A stretch of 64,000 nucleotides of DNA, from contig NZ_BBJU01000007.1 of NCBI RefSeq assembly GCF_000739935.1, positions 124,001 through 188,000 on the forward strand. Direction: 5' to 3'. This document shows, piece by piece, positions 1-7,150 of this stretch (the first letter of the stretch is position 1; every line of letters begins with the position of its first letter). Under the pieces are notes generated by a model. The model was given only the letters and a program-made list of their open reading frames with translations. It was not told the origin of the DNA and made no database searches. The translations under genes and the position numbers were made by a program. The stretch is from Agrobacterium rubi TR3 = NBRC 13261. Its GTDB lineage: Bacteria; Pseudomonadota; Alphaproteobacteria; Rhizobiales; Rhizobiaceae.

Positions 1-177
1 GACGGCAATGTTCTGGCTCGCATTGTGGAATTGCGGGTCCATGGATGTCGCCGACGAGCTGTAGGCGAGATTGAGGTCTTCGGCCCACACATTGGCGGCA
101 GGCACAAGTGCCGAAAGCGTGAGAGCGGCGGCAAAGCGGCGTATTGATGAATAGGGCAGTTTCGCTGAAGCGTGCAT
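1..177 (-). CDS. ABC transporter solute-binding protein, family 5 (peptide-type), N-terminal part only
   Basis: Only the first 59 codons are in the window; the gene continues past the left edge. The start codon is the ATG at 177-175. The protein opens with a basic N-region and a hydrophobic stretch ending in ...NVWA, which reads as a Sec signal peptide cleaved near residue 32. The mature N-terminus (DLNLAYSSSATSMDPQFHNA) is typical of periplasmic family-5 binding proteins for di-/oligopeptides, nickel or similar solutes. It is divergent from the IclR regulator, which could control it. It may be the binding protein that the peptide-type transporter at 12.4-16.1 kb lacks, but 12 kb separates them, so that is only a guess. 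Confidence 0.7.
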   Translation of the reverse strand, partial: MHASAKLPYSSIRRFAAALTLSALVPAANVWAEDLNLAYSSSATSMDPQFHNASQNIAV

Positions 178-295
178 TGTCTGTTCCCTTTATTGATTGA
201 TGGAATTCTTTTATGTCTCTTGTAGTGGACATATGATCCCTATAAGATAGTTTAGGGTTATAATTTCGGCGATGTCAACAGGGAGATATGTGCAA

Positions 296-1063
296 ATGCA
301 TGTGAGGGCGCGGGGGACAGATCGGCTGCTGGACGTGCTGGAACTGGTGGCGGCACAGCAGCAACCAGCCACGCGCAACGCCATAGCAGCCATGCTCGGC
401 GCACCGCGATCCACGGTTTACAGCATCATCGATACGTTGATGGAGCGAGGATTTCTGGACCAGACGGAGCAGGACGGTTTGATCGTGCCGGGCAGACAGT
501 GCGGACTTCTAGGGCAGGTCTATGACCGCAGCGCACCGCTGGCCCGTCAGGCTAAAGAGGTTATCCGAAACCTTGCCCAAAGCACCCGCGAAGTCTGCGA
601 GCTCGATCTGCTGCACGACTGGAAGCAGTTGATTATGATATCCATTTCCGGTCGCGGCCATGGGTATCGTACAGCGGTCGAGGGCTCTCGTTTCCCGCTG
701 CCGTCCACCGCCGCCGCCCGCTTTTTGCTGGATGGTTACAGCGCAGCCGACCTGGAGCGTTCTATCCCGTCAGAGGATTTTACCTCGCTGACCGGCACCG
801 TCTCGTCACCCGCCCAGCTTCACCGGGAGGTCGAGCTTGCGCGCGCGCAGGGTTATTGGGTGACACGTGCGCTGGTCGATCCCTATGTCGCCTGCGTCAC
901 GGCACCCGTTCGCGACCGGCAGGGGCGCTGCATCGCGTCGATCTGCCTTGTCGTCGCCTTGCAGGATATCGACAAGCGTGAGGCTGAATATATTTCTGCC
1001 ACAACGGCGGCGGCGGCGGAGCTCAGCCGCCACTGCGCGATTCTGGAGAACCCGACTTTCTAG
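296..1063 (+). CDS. IclR family transcriptional regulator
   Basis: A DNA-binding regulator of about 255 aa, the usual IclR length. An N-terminal winged helix-turn-helix (about residues 5-65, with ATRNAIAAMLGAPRSTVYSII as recognition region) is followed by the IclR effector domain (about 75-250, ending in a conserved CLVVALQ-type segment). I chose the ATG at 296, preceded by GGGAG at 281-285. A longer reading from ATG 272 would leave almost no leader, because a TATAAT-like -10 lies at 259-264. Members usually bind small organic acids and control adjacent catabolic or transport genes. The divergent binding-protein gene at 1-177 and the ABC genes downstream on the opposite strand are the obvious candidates. 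The effector is unknown. Confidence 0.85.
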   Translation: MHVRARGTDRLLDVLELVAAQQQPATRNAIAAMLGAPRSTVYSIIDTLMERGFLDQTEQDGLIVPGRQCGLLGQVYDRSAPLARQAKEVIRNLAQSTREVCELDLLHDWKQLIMISISGRGHGYRTAVEGSRFPLPSTAAARFLLDGYSAADLERSIPSEDFTSLTGTVSSPAQLHREVELARAQGYWVTRALVDPYVACVTAPVRDRQGRCIASICLVVALQDIDKREAEYISATTAAAAELSRHCAILENPTF

Positions 1064-1073
1064 CAAGTGGTGC

Positions 1074-1748
1074 TTAGCGCACCTTTTCCCGACTGAATTT
1101 CTTTTCCAGCATGCCGACCAGACGCACCATCGGCCACAAAAACGCGATGTAGATCAGTGCCGCCCCGATGAGCGGCGTCGGGTTGGCGTAAAGGGCCTGC
1201 GCATCCAGCCCTTCCTTCATCAGTTCCGCCAGCGCCACCGTCGATGCGAGCGAGGTATCCTTGAACATCGACACGCAATTGTTCGTGGCCGGCGGAATGA
1301 CGACCCGCACCGCCTGCGGCAGGATGACTTTGCGCAAGGTGACCAGAAACGGCAGACCGAGCGCGGCAGCGGCCTCGAACTGCCCGGATGGAATGCCCTC
1401 GATGCCTGAGCGGAACACCTCGGCCATATAGGCTGCCATCACAAGCGCAAACGCAAGGATTGCGCAGGTCCAGGATGACATGCGAATGCCGATGAATGGT
1501 AGGGCGAAGTAGATCAGCATCAGCACGACCAGCATGGGCGCGGCGCGGAAGATGTCGATATAGAACACCGCCAGATAGCGCACCGGTTTAGGCCCATAGA
1601 GCCGCAGGAGACCGATGATCAGCCCTGCCGGTATGCCAAGGCCGATCCCTGCAAGGCCCAGCAGAAACGTGTTGAGCAGACCCCGCAGCAATGCCGGAAA
1701 GGCGCTGCCCAGGATTTCGGCGTTGAAGAAGGTGTCGAGGATGGTCAT
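1074..1748 (-). CDS. Polar amino acid-type ABC transporter permease
   Basis: An integral inner-membrane permease of the HisM/GlnP class, about 224 aa with five or so hydrophobic segments. The EAA loop that contacts the ATPase is visible as EAAAALGLPFLVTLRKVILPQA. A start at ATG 1748 (MTILDTF...) is preceded by AGAGG; an upstream ATG at 1769 is the alternative. It lies downstream of a binding-protein gene on the same strand, separated by about 160 nt that hold a long palindrome. Neither a second permease nor an ATP-binding subunit lies next to it, so this uptake system must borrow an ATPase encoded elsewhere. The substrate cannot be read from the sequence; the family takes polar amino acids or amino-acid-like solutes. 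Confidence 0.85.
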   Translation of the reverse strand: MTILDTFFNAEILGSAFPALLRGLLNTFLLGLAGIGLGIPAGLIIGLLRLYGPKPVRYLAVFYIDIFRAAPMLVVLMLIYFALPFIGIRMSSWTCAILAFALVMAAYMAEVFRSGIEGIPSGQFEAAAALGLPFLVTLRKVILPQAVRVVIPPATNNCVSMFKDTSLASTVALAELMKEGLDAQALYANPTPLIGAALIYIAFLWPMVRLVGMLEKKFSREKVR

Positions 1749-1862
1749 ATCCGTAAGCCTCTGAAACATGCCACCCCGAGGCGCTGTCGCGTGAGGTCAA
1801 GACATGGGAATGGGCGCCCGATCAACGTCAGGCAGCCGTCATGGTACGATTGACGTCGGCAA

Positions 1863-1884
1863 GATGCCGATCATGATCGGCATC
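1863..1884. repeat. 22-bp perfect palindrome between binding-protein and permease genes
   Basis: The 22 bases at 1863-1884 are fully self-complementary (left half GATGCCGATCA, right half its complement). The element sits in the transcribed gap between the binding-protein stop (1912) and the permease start on the minus strand. Such hairpins often terminate part of the transcripts or protect the upstream mRNA, so that binding protein is made in excess over permease. No U-run follows, so RNA stabilisation or a protein-binding site is equally possible. Confidence 0.5.
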
Positions 1885-1911
1885 GACGGTTTCTGGATTG
1901 GGTCGTGATGC

Positions 1912-2715
1912 TCAAGGCTGCGGTATGGGCATTTCGACGGCAGAGGCCGAACCAGCAGCAGGCTCGCTACCGAACCACTTCTTGTGAATGGCGGCCAGCG
2001 TCCCGTCCTTCTTCATCGCGGTAATCGCATCATTGGCCTTTCCCAGAAGCGGATGGTTCTTGGCCATCATCAGCCCATATTGCTCGCCGGTCTTGATGCG
2101 AACCTTGACCGCAAGATCCTTCATTTTGAGGAAGGCGTATTCCATGCCGGGGATGTCACTGACGGCAGCGTCGGCGCGACCAGCCGACATGTCCATCAGC
2201 ATATCCTGTTGAGCGTTGTAGCTCTTGATATCGCTGATGCCATATTTTTCCTTGTTTTCCTTTGCCCACTTATCGCCGGTGGAGCCCGCCAGCACGCCGA
2301 CCACGGCACCCTTCAAATCCTCGGGAGTGGCAATCTTGCTTTCCTTGCGGGTCGCGATACCCATGTCGGCATCATAATAGGGTTGCGTGAAAGACTGGCT
2401 GCCCAGACGTTCCTTGGTAATGGTGATCGATGATATCGCGACATCGATGCGCCGCGAGGCGGTGGCGGCAAACAGTGCCTGGAACCCGAAATCGGAGACT
2501 TCCAGCGTCATGTCGAGGCGCTTTGCGACTTCGGCTGCGATATCGACCTCGAAGCCTTCGAAGGTGCCGCTGGCATTCTTGTATTCGAACGGCGGATTGC
2601 TGGGGTAAGCGCCCGCCACGAGTGCGGCCGCAGATGCAAGGCCTGCACTTGCAACAGAGACGGCGGCAGTGACCGCAATACCCATGAAAGCGCGGCGGAA
2701 GACGGATATGGTCAT
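1912..2715 (-). CDS. ABC transporter substrate-binding protein (SBP_bac_3, polar amino acid type)
   Basis: A periplasmic solute-binding protein of 267 aa. The ATG at 2715 gives a clear signal peptide (MTISVFRRAFMGIAVTAAVS... ending ASAA). The mature part follows family 3: a first lobe with YPSNPPFEYKNASGTFEGFEVDIAAEVAKRL, then SSITITKERLGSQSFTQPYY and DLKGAVVGVLAGST. The C-terminus has a short Ala/Ser/Pro-rich tail (EPAAGSASAVEMPIPQP). It is first in a two-gene unit with the permease at 1074-1748. The ligand is probably an amino acid or similar small anion; nothing in the sequence fixes it. Confidence 0.87.
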   Translation of the reverse strand: MTISVFRRAFMGIAVTAAVSVASAGLASAAALVAGAYPSNPPFEYKNASGTFEGFEVDIAAEVAKRLDMTLEVSDFGFQALFAATASRRIDVAISSITITKERLGSQSFTQPYYDADMGIATRKESKIATPEDLKGAVVGVLAGSTGDKWAKENKEKYGISDIKSYNAQQDMLMDMSAGRADAAVSDIPGMEYAFLKMKDLAVKVRIKTGEQYGLMMAKNHPLLGKANDAITAMKKDGTLAAIHKKWFGSEPAAGSASAVEMPIPQP

Positions 2716-2987
2716 GAAGCAGTTCCCTCTGTTTTCGTAACCAGCAGCGTTTCCGGGCCGGATCGAATATTCATTTTTATGGTCCTCGGTGATCGCTCTT
2801 CGCAAGGATCGTCTGGAATGGTGAGGCAAAATTCAGCGGGATTCAAGTGGAAAGATTTAAGCTTAAAATAGGTTGCGCACTGCCGAGCAGGTGTGACATG
2901 TTTTGCGTCTGAACGATCTGACGCCTTTGATTGCCGTCCACGTGCGGATCGTAATCTACCGTATTTTCCTGACACTGGAGCCTCCCG

Positions 2988-3696
2988 ATGCGTTTCGCCT
3001 ACCTCGCCTTTTTCGAGAACCCGCAGGGCAACCAGCTTGTAGCGAGCAAGGCCGATATCGAGGCGGTGGCGGAGATCGTCGCGCTCACGCCGGGGCTGAC
3101 GTCTGCAAACCTCTACACGCCGGAGACGGCGCAAGACCTGTTCAATCCGCAGGAGGAAGCGCCGATTTTCGGCATGCAGCTTTACTTTGACGAGTTGTCT
3201 GCGCTGGAAGATGCCATGGCGCCATCAGGACGTCTGCAAGCGCTGGCCAATCCCGGCGTGCTGGCGAGCATCCAGGGTGCCAAGGCAACGCAGCAGGCGA
3301 TGTACGTCCGGCATTTTCCAGTCGATGACGCGACGCTCGACATCGCGAAAAATGGCGACCCATGTTCCTATGTCGTGCATTATCCCGGCCCGGCGCAGGA
3401 TCTGAACATCTGGATGCACCATCGCTCACCATCCGCAGGTCATGCGCCAGTTTCCCGGCATTCGCGGCATTGAAATCCTGTCTCGCGTGGACTGGACCGG
3501 TTTCCTGCCCTGGGAGCGGGCCCATCACATGCAGCGAAACCGCGTGATGTTCGATAGTCAGGCCGCACTCACGGCGGCACTCCAGTCCCCGGCGCGCATT
3601 GCCATGCGGGAAGACTTCAAGACCTTCCCGCCATTCGAAGGTGGCAACTCGCATTTTCCAATGGCCACAAAGATCGTTGCGCCAAAAGACGCTTAA
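2988..3696 (+). pseudogene. HapK/EthD-like conserved protein, interrupted by a frameshift
   Basis: Two overlapping reading frames together make one protein of about 235 aa. Frame one (from ATG 2988) reads MRFAYLAFFENPQGNQLV... to ...DLNIWMH; the continuation IAHHPQVMRQFPGIRGIEI...WTGFLPWERAHHMQRN...MATKIV lies in the next frame and ends at 3696. The break is near 3417-3421. As I recall the family, a short segment such as HY precedes the AHHP motif, so a small deletion of about 5 nt would explain it; that is inference. The intact family is an uncharacterised EthD/HapK-like dimeric ferredoxin-fold protein. Its end overlaps the convergent aldolase gene by 4 nt. A sequencing error cannot be excluded. 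Confidence 0.65.
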
Positions 3697-4448
3697 GCGT
3701 CTCGCGCAGCGGAGACGCCAGCGGCAAGGCTTGCGCCCAGAAACATCGTATCGCTGGCCAGCAGATAGAAACTGATGCCCGCCTGCGACCACTTGGCCAC
3801 GTCATCTGGCGAGGGGCGGAAAATTCCAACTGTTTTTCCGGCTTTGATAGCGGCCTGCGTGATTGTTAGTATGGCTGCTTCAAGCCGTGCCGCTCCTTCG
3901 TGGCCGAGTGCATTGATGGAAACGGAAAGATCGCCGGGGCCGATGAAGATCACGTCGATGCCTTCCACCGCGACGATCTCCTCGACATTGGCGAGACCTT
4001 CTGAGGTTTCGATCTGGATGGCCAGAACGAGGCTTTCATTGGCGCTTTTTAGATAATCGGGAATACGATAGCCGTAACCGGCAGCGCGTCCGGGCCCGAC
4101 GCCGCGCTCACCAGCGGGCGGATAGCGGGTGGCAGCGATGGCAGCTTTTGCATGGGCAGCGGTCGAGACACGTGGCACCAGAACGCCAGCGGCCCCGGCA
4201 TCCAGAACACCGGCAATCGATTCCGGCGCATGGCCCGGCACGCGCACCATGGCGGGCACACGGTGAACATCTGCAGCGCGGATCAGGTTTTCGATCAGCT
4301 CCCGCCCGATCTGCGAATGCTCCGCATCGATGCAGATGAAATCAGGGCCAGCGGCGGCCACGACCTCTATGGCGACCGGATGCGGGATGGCAGCGAATGT
4401 GCCGATCAACCGCTTTTGTCCAAGACATGCTTTTCGAAAATCGCTCAT
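3693..4448 (-). CDS. HpcH/HpaI family aldolase
   Basis: A class II, metal-dependent pyruvate aldolase of 251 aa, the normal family length. Members cleave 4-hydroxy-2-oxoacids to pyruvate (or a 2-oxoacid) plus an aldehyde, e.g. HpaI or 2-keto-3-deoxy-L-rhamnonate aldolase. Visible features are the TIM-barrel pattern FICIDAEHSQIGREL, the glycine-rich GVLDAGAAGVLVPRVSTAAHA, the metal-site region AIQIETSEGLANVEEI and the phosphate-like loop IFIGPGDLSVS. The metal ligand Glu of IQIETSEG and Asp of GPGDLS are in place. It is transcribed divergently from the GntR regulator at 4629, whose two GTATAC boxes lie between them, so co-regulation with the flavin monooxygenase operon is plausible. Confidence 0.87.
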   Translation of the reverse strand: MSDFRKACLGQKRLIGTFAAIPHPVAIEVVAAAGPDFICIDAEHSQIGRELIENLIRAADVHRVPAMVRVPGHAPESIAGVLDAGAAGVLVPRVSTAAHAKAAIAATRYPPAGERGVGPGRAAGYGYRIPDYLKSANESLVLAIQIETSEGLANVEEIVAVEGIDVIFIGPGDLSVSINALGHEGAARLEAAILTITQAAIKAGKTVGIFRPSPDDVAKWSQAGISFYLLASDTMFLGASLAAGVSAARDA

Positions 4449-4539
4449 AAAGACCTCTGGGAACGGGGGTTTTGTCTGCCGTAATGCAGTGTTTTGATTA
4501 GTTTAAGTCTCAATCATATCGCCTGCAAGCGTGTAAACA

Positions 4540-4611
4540 GTATACGATAATCGATGTTAAACCATCTCATATTTATTTTATGCTTGAAATAAGCGCAAAT
4601 CCGTATACGAT
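4540..4611. promoter_or_regulatory. Two GTATACGAT boxes, probable operator of the adjacent GntR regulator
   Basis: GTATACGAT occurs at 4540-4548 and again at 4603-4611, each containing the palindrome GTATAC, in the divergent region between the aldolase and the GntR gene. FCD-type GntR proteins commonly bind GTATAC-centred palindromes. The second box ends a few bases before the regulator's Shine-Dalgarno (CAGGAG, 4617-4622), fitting autoregulation. Assignment to this regulator is inference from position. Confidence 0.5.
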
Positions 4612-4628
4612 TTTTGCAGGAGTTTACG

Positions 4629-5336
4629 ATGCAAAAGTCGAACGACAATATCGTTGATGCCATTTACACGGACCTGCGTTTGCAGTTGCAACGCAGCGCG
4701 ATTTTGCCGTCCGACCGGCTGGTCGATACGGCGATTGCGACCCGTTATGGCGTTTCGCGCGTTCCTGCGCGTGAGGCGCTGCTGCGACTGGTGGCCGAAG
4801 GTTATCTGGTTGGCACGACGCGCGGTTTTGCCCTGCGAGAGCTTTCGCTGGAGGATATTTCCGGCCTGTTCGAATTGCGTCGGCAGTTGGAGCCACGGGC
4901 TGCAGCAAATGCTGCGCGTGACATGACGTCCGAGATCGAGGCGGAACTGACCGAGGCCATGGGCCGGATCAAGTCTGCGCTGGCGGACAACAATATGCCG
5001 GTGCTGCTGGATGCCAATGTCGATTTTCGCAATGCGTGGCTGAAGGCCGTTCGCAACCGGCATCTGGCCGAGACGGTCGCACGCTTCATCAACTACTTCC
5101 AGTCGGTCCGGCTCGACAGTTTTGCGGATGCCGAGATGGTCAAGCACTATATCGACGGCTTGTCGCGCATTCACGCGGCCTTCGTCGCGCGCGATTCCGT
5201 TGTGATCGCGGAATATATGACGCTTTACATGTTTGCGGCGGAGGAAGCCTTTCTCACCATTCGCCGCCGCCAGTTGGAACAGGCCAAAACAGGGCGCGGC
5301 GCGCGCCGCAGAACCATCAAAAAGGGAACGTCATGA
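4629..5336 (+). CDS. GntR family transcriptional regulator (FadR/FCD type)
   Basis: A 235-aa repressor-type regulator. An N-terminal winged helix (about residues 8-70; motif YGVSRVPAREALLRLVAEGYL) precedes an all-helical FCD effector domain with ELRRQLEPRAAANAA and later Asp/His residues that bind a metal in this family (DFRNAWL..., HYIDGLSRIHAAF). The ATG at 4629 follows CAGGAG with 6-nt spacing; a TTG at 4614 is in frame but overlaps the ribosome site. The stop overlaps the next start (ATGA at 5333-5336), so regulator, monooxygenase and flavin reductase form one operon. Likely ligand: the monooxygenase substrate or a breakdown product. Confidence 0.88.
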   Translation: MQKSNDNIVDAIYTDLRLQLQRSAILPSDRLVDTAIATRYGVSRVPAREALLRLVAEGYLVGTTRGFALRELSLEDISGLFELRRQLEPRAAANAARDMTSEIEAELTEAMGRIKSALADNNMPVLLDANVDFRNAWLKAVRNRHLAETVARFINYFQSVRLDSFADAEMVKHYIDGLSRIHAAFVARDSVVIAEYMTLYMFAAEEAFLTIRRRQLEQAKTGRGARRRTIKKGTS

Positions 5337-6427
5337 TAAAGCCTCACCCCTTGAAAGGTCCAAGCAAGCTCAAGCTCGGTGTCTTCTCGTCCAATGCCGA
5401 TGGCGGTCTTGCCATCACCGATGTACCGGAACGCTGGCAGGCGCGGTGGCAGGACAATCTGAACGCCGCCCAGATCGCCGATCGAGGCGGATTGGATTTT
5501 CTGCTGCCAATCGCCCGCTGGAAGGGTTTTGGAGGCAAGAACCGGGTGCGGGAATGGTCTTACGAAACCTTCACATGGGCGGCGGGCCTTGCTGCCGTTA
5601 CGGAGCGGATTGCGCTGTTCATGACGGTGCATGTTCCCCTCGTGCATCCGCTTTATGCGGCAAAATCGCTGGCAACGGTCGATCACATCAGTGGCGGTCG
5701 TGCAGGTCTCAATATCGTCTGCGGCTGGAACCCGAAGGAATTCGGCATGTTCGGCGTGCCGCTGGTCGAGAAGGGTTACGATCAGGCCGCCGAATGGCTG
5801 GAGATTGTCGAGAAGGCCTATGGTGCGCAAGCGCCCTTCGATTATGATGGCAGCTACTACAAACTGAAAGACGTGGTCAGCCGCCCCGCCAGCCTGCAAT
5901 CGCCACGACCCGTAACGATGAATGCCGCCTTCGGTGGGCCAGGCCGGGATTTTGCCGCGCAAAACTGCGAATATCTCTTCACGACCTTCACCGAGATTGA
6001 AGAAGCCGGGAAGCACGTCGAGGATATCCGCACGCGGGCAGATGCGCAGGGCCGTGATGTCGGGGCCTATACCGTCTGCCACGTCGTGTGCCGCGAAACC
6101 CAGCAGGAGGCGGAGGATTATTACGAGCGCTACGCCGTAACCCTTACCGACCATGAGGCCGTTGACGCCCATATGGCCGGAAAGAAGGAGTTCTCCCAGT
6201 CCCACGACAAGGAAAGCTATGAGCGTTACCGCAAGCGATTTGCAGGCGGCGCGGGTGGATATCCGCTTGTCGGCACGCCGGAAAAAATTGTCGAGGACAT
6301 GATCGCGATTTCTCAGCAAGGCTATTCCGGCATCGCGCTGTCCTTCGTCAACTACACTTACGAGCTGCCGTTCTTCTGTGACCGCGTGATGCCGCTGTTG
6401 AAGCAAGCCGGGCTGCGGGTCGAATGA
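5333..6427 (+). CDS. LLM-class flavin-dependent monooxygenase (luciferase-like)
   Basis: A 364-aa FMNH2-dependent oxygenase of the bacterial luciferase fold. Hallmarks are LGVFSSNADGG at the start, ARWKGFGGKNRVREWSYETFTWAAGLAAVTERI, the DHISGGRAGLNIVCGWNPKEF signature and a C-terminal GTPEKIVEDM segment. The pattern resembles both RutA (pyrimidine oxygenase) and SfnG (dimethyl sulfone monooxygenase). The start ATG at 5333 overlaps the regulator stop, and its own stop overlaps the flavin reductase start (ATGA, 6424-6427), the standard arrangement of a two-component monooxygenase. The substrate is unknown; a nitrogen heterocycle or an organosulfur compound is likely. It is a clear relative of the rutA product encoded at 33654. 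Confidence 0.88.
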   Translation: MIKPHPLKGPSKLKLGVFSSNADGGLAITDVPERWQARWQDNLNAAQIADRGGLDFLLPIARWKGFGGKNRVREWSYETFTWAAGLAAVTERIALFMTVHVPLVHPLYAAKSLATVDHISGGRAGLNIVCGWNPKEFGMFGVPLVEKGYDQAAEWLEIVEKAYGAQAPFDYDGSYYKLKDVVSRPASLQSPRPVTMNAAFGGPGRDFAAQNCEYLFTTFTEIEEAGKHVEDIRTRADAQGRDVGAYTVCHVVCRETQQEAEDYYERYAVTLTDHEAVDAHMAGKKEFSQSHDKESYERYRKRFAGGAGGYPLVGTPEKIVEDMIAISQQGYSGIALSFVNYTYELPFFCDRVMPLLKQAGLRVE

Positions 6428-6930
6428 ACGCGCACGCCGCACCGGATGAGGTCGAAGCTTTGCGGCTTGCCTTTCGCGAGGGCATGTCGCAACTGGCCGC
6501 CGCCGTTAACATCGTCACCACCAACGGTCCCGGCGGCATGGCCGGGTTCACCGCATCAGCCGTTTGTAGCGTGACAGATCAGCCGCCGACGCTGCTGGTC
6601 TGCCTTAACCGGTCCAGTTCCGTTGCGAACATATTCGAGAGAAATCGCGTGCTCTGCGTCAACACGCTGAGCCATAGCCAGGAAGCTCTGTCGCGGCGTT
6701 TCGGCGGCTCGACGTCTCAGGAAGAGCGGTTTCTGGAAGGCGCATGGTCGCGGGGGATAACCGGGTCCCCGCGATTAGAGGGGGCGCTCTTGTCCTTCGA
6801 TTGCGAAATAGAGACGATGGTCGAGAGCGGCACGCATCAGGTCCTGTTTTGCCGTATCATCGAACTCGTGCAAGGATCAGACGAAAACGCTCTGGTTTAT
6901 TTCCGCCGCCGTTACCACGCGGTCGGCTGA
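6424..6930 (+). CDS. Flavin reductase (RutF/HpaC-like), partner of the upstream monooxygenase
   Basis: A 168-aa NAD(P)H:FMN reductase that should supply reduced FMN to the monooxygenase encoded just upstream. The split-barrel flavin-binding fold is seen in [55 protein letters not shown] and a terminal YFRRRYHAVG. It is strikingly similar to the RutF encoded at 37324, with nearly the same strings in the same order, so the two are paralogues. It is translationally coupled to the monooxygenase and followed by a 220-nt gap that separates this operon from iorA. Confidence 0.88.
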   Translation: MNAHAAPDEVEALRLAFREGMSQLAAAVNIVTTNGPGGMAGFTASAVCSVTDQPPTLLVCLNRSSSVANIFERNRVLCVNTLSHSQEALSRRFGGSTSQEERFLEGAWSRGITGSPRLEGALLSFDCEIETMVESGTHQVLFCRIIELVQGSDENALVYFRRRYHAVG

Positions 6931-7150
6931 TGCCTCTGGTGGCGCTGAAACACGCGCTGCCGTTACCTGCATTTTTGTATGCTCAGCCGTTAAGCGTCGC
7001 GCCAATAATTTTCATGCAGATGCATTTTAAAGCAGCAATTTCGCAGTTTTTCGCTGCGATTTCGGCCTGTTTCAACGTTCTCATTTGACAATGCTATAAG
7101 CTTCAACTTATGAATATGCATATAAATGCGTGACATAAAAGGGGAAGACC

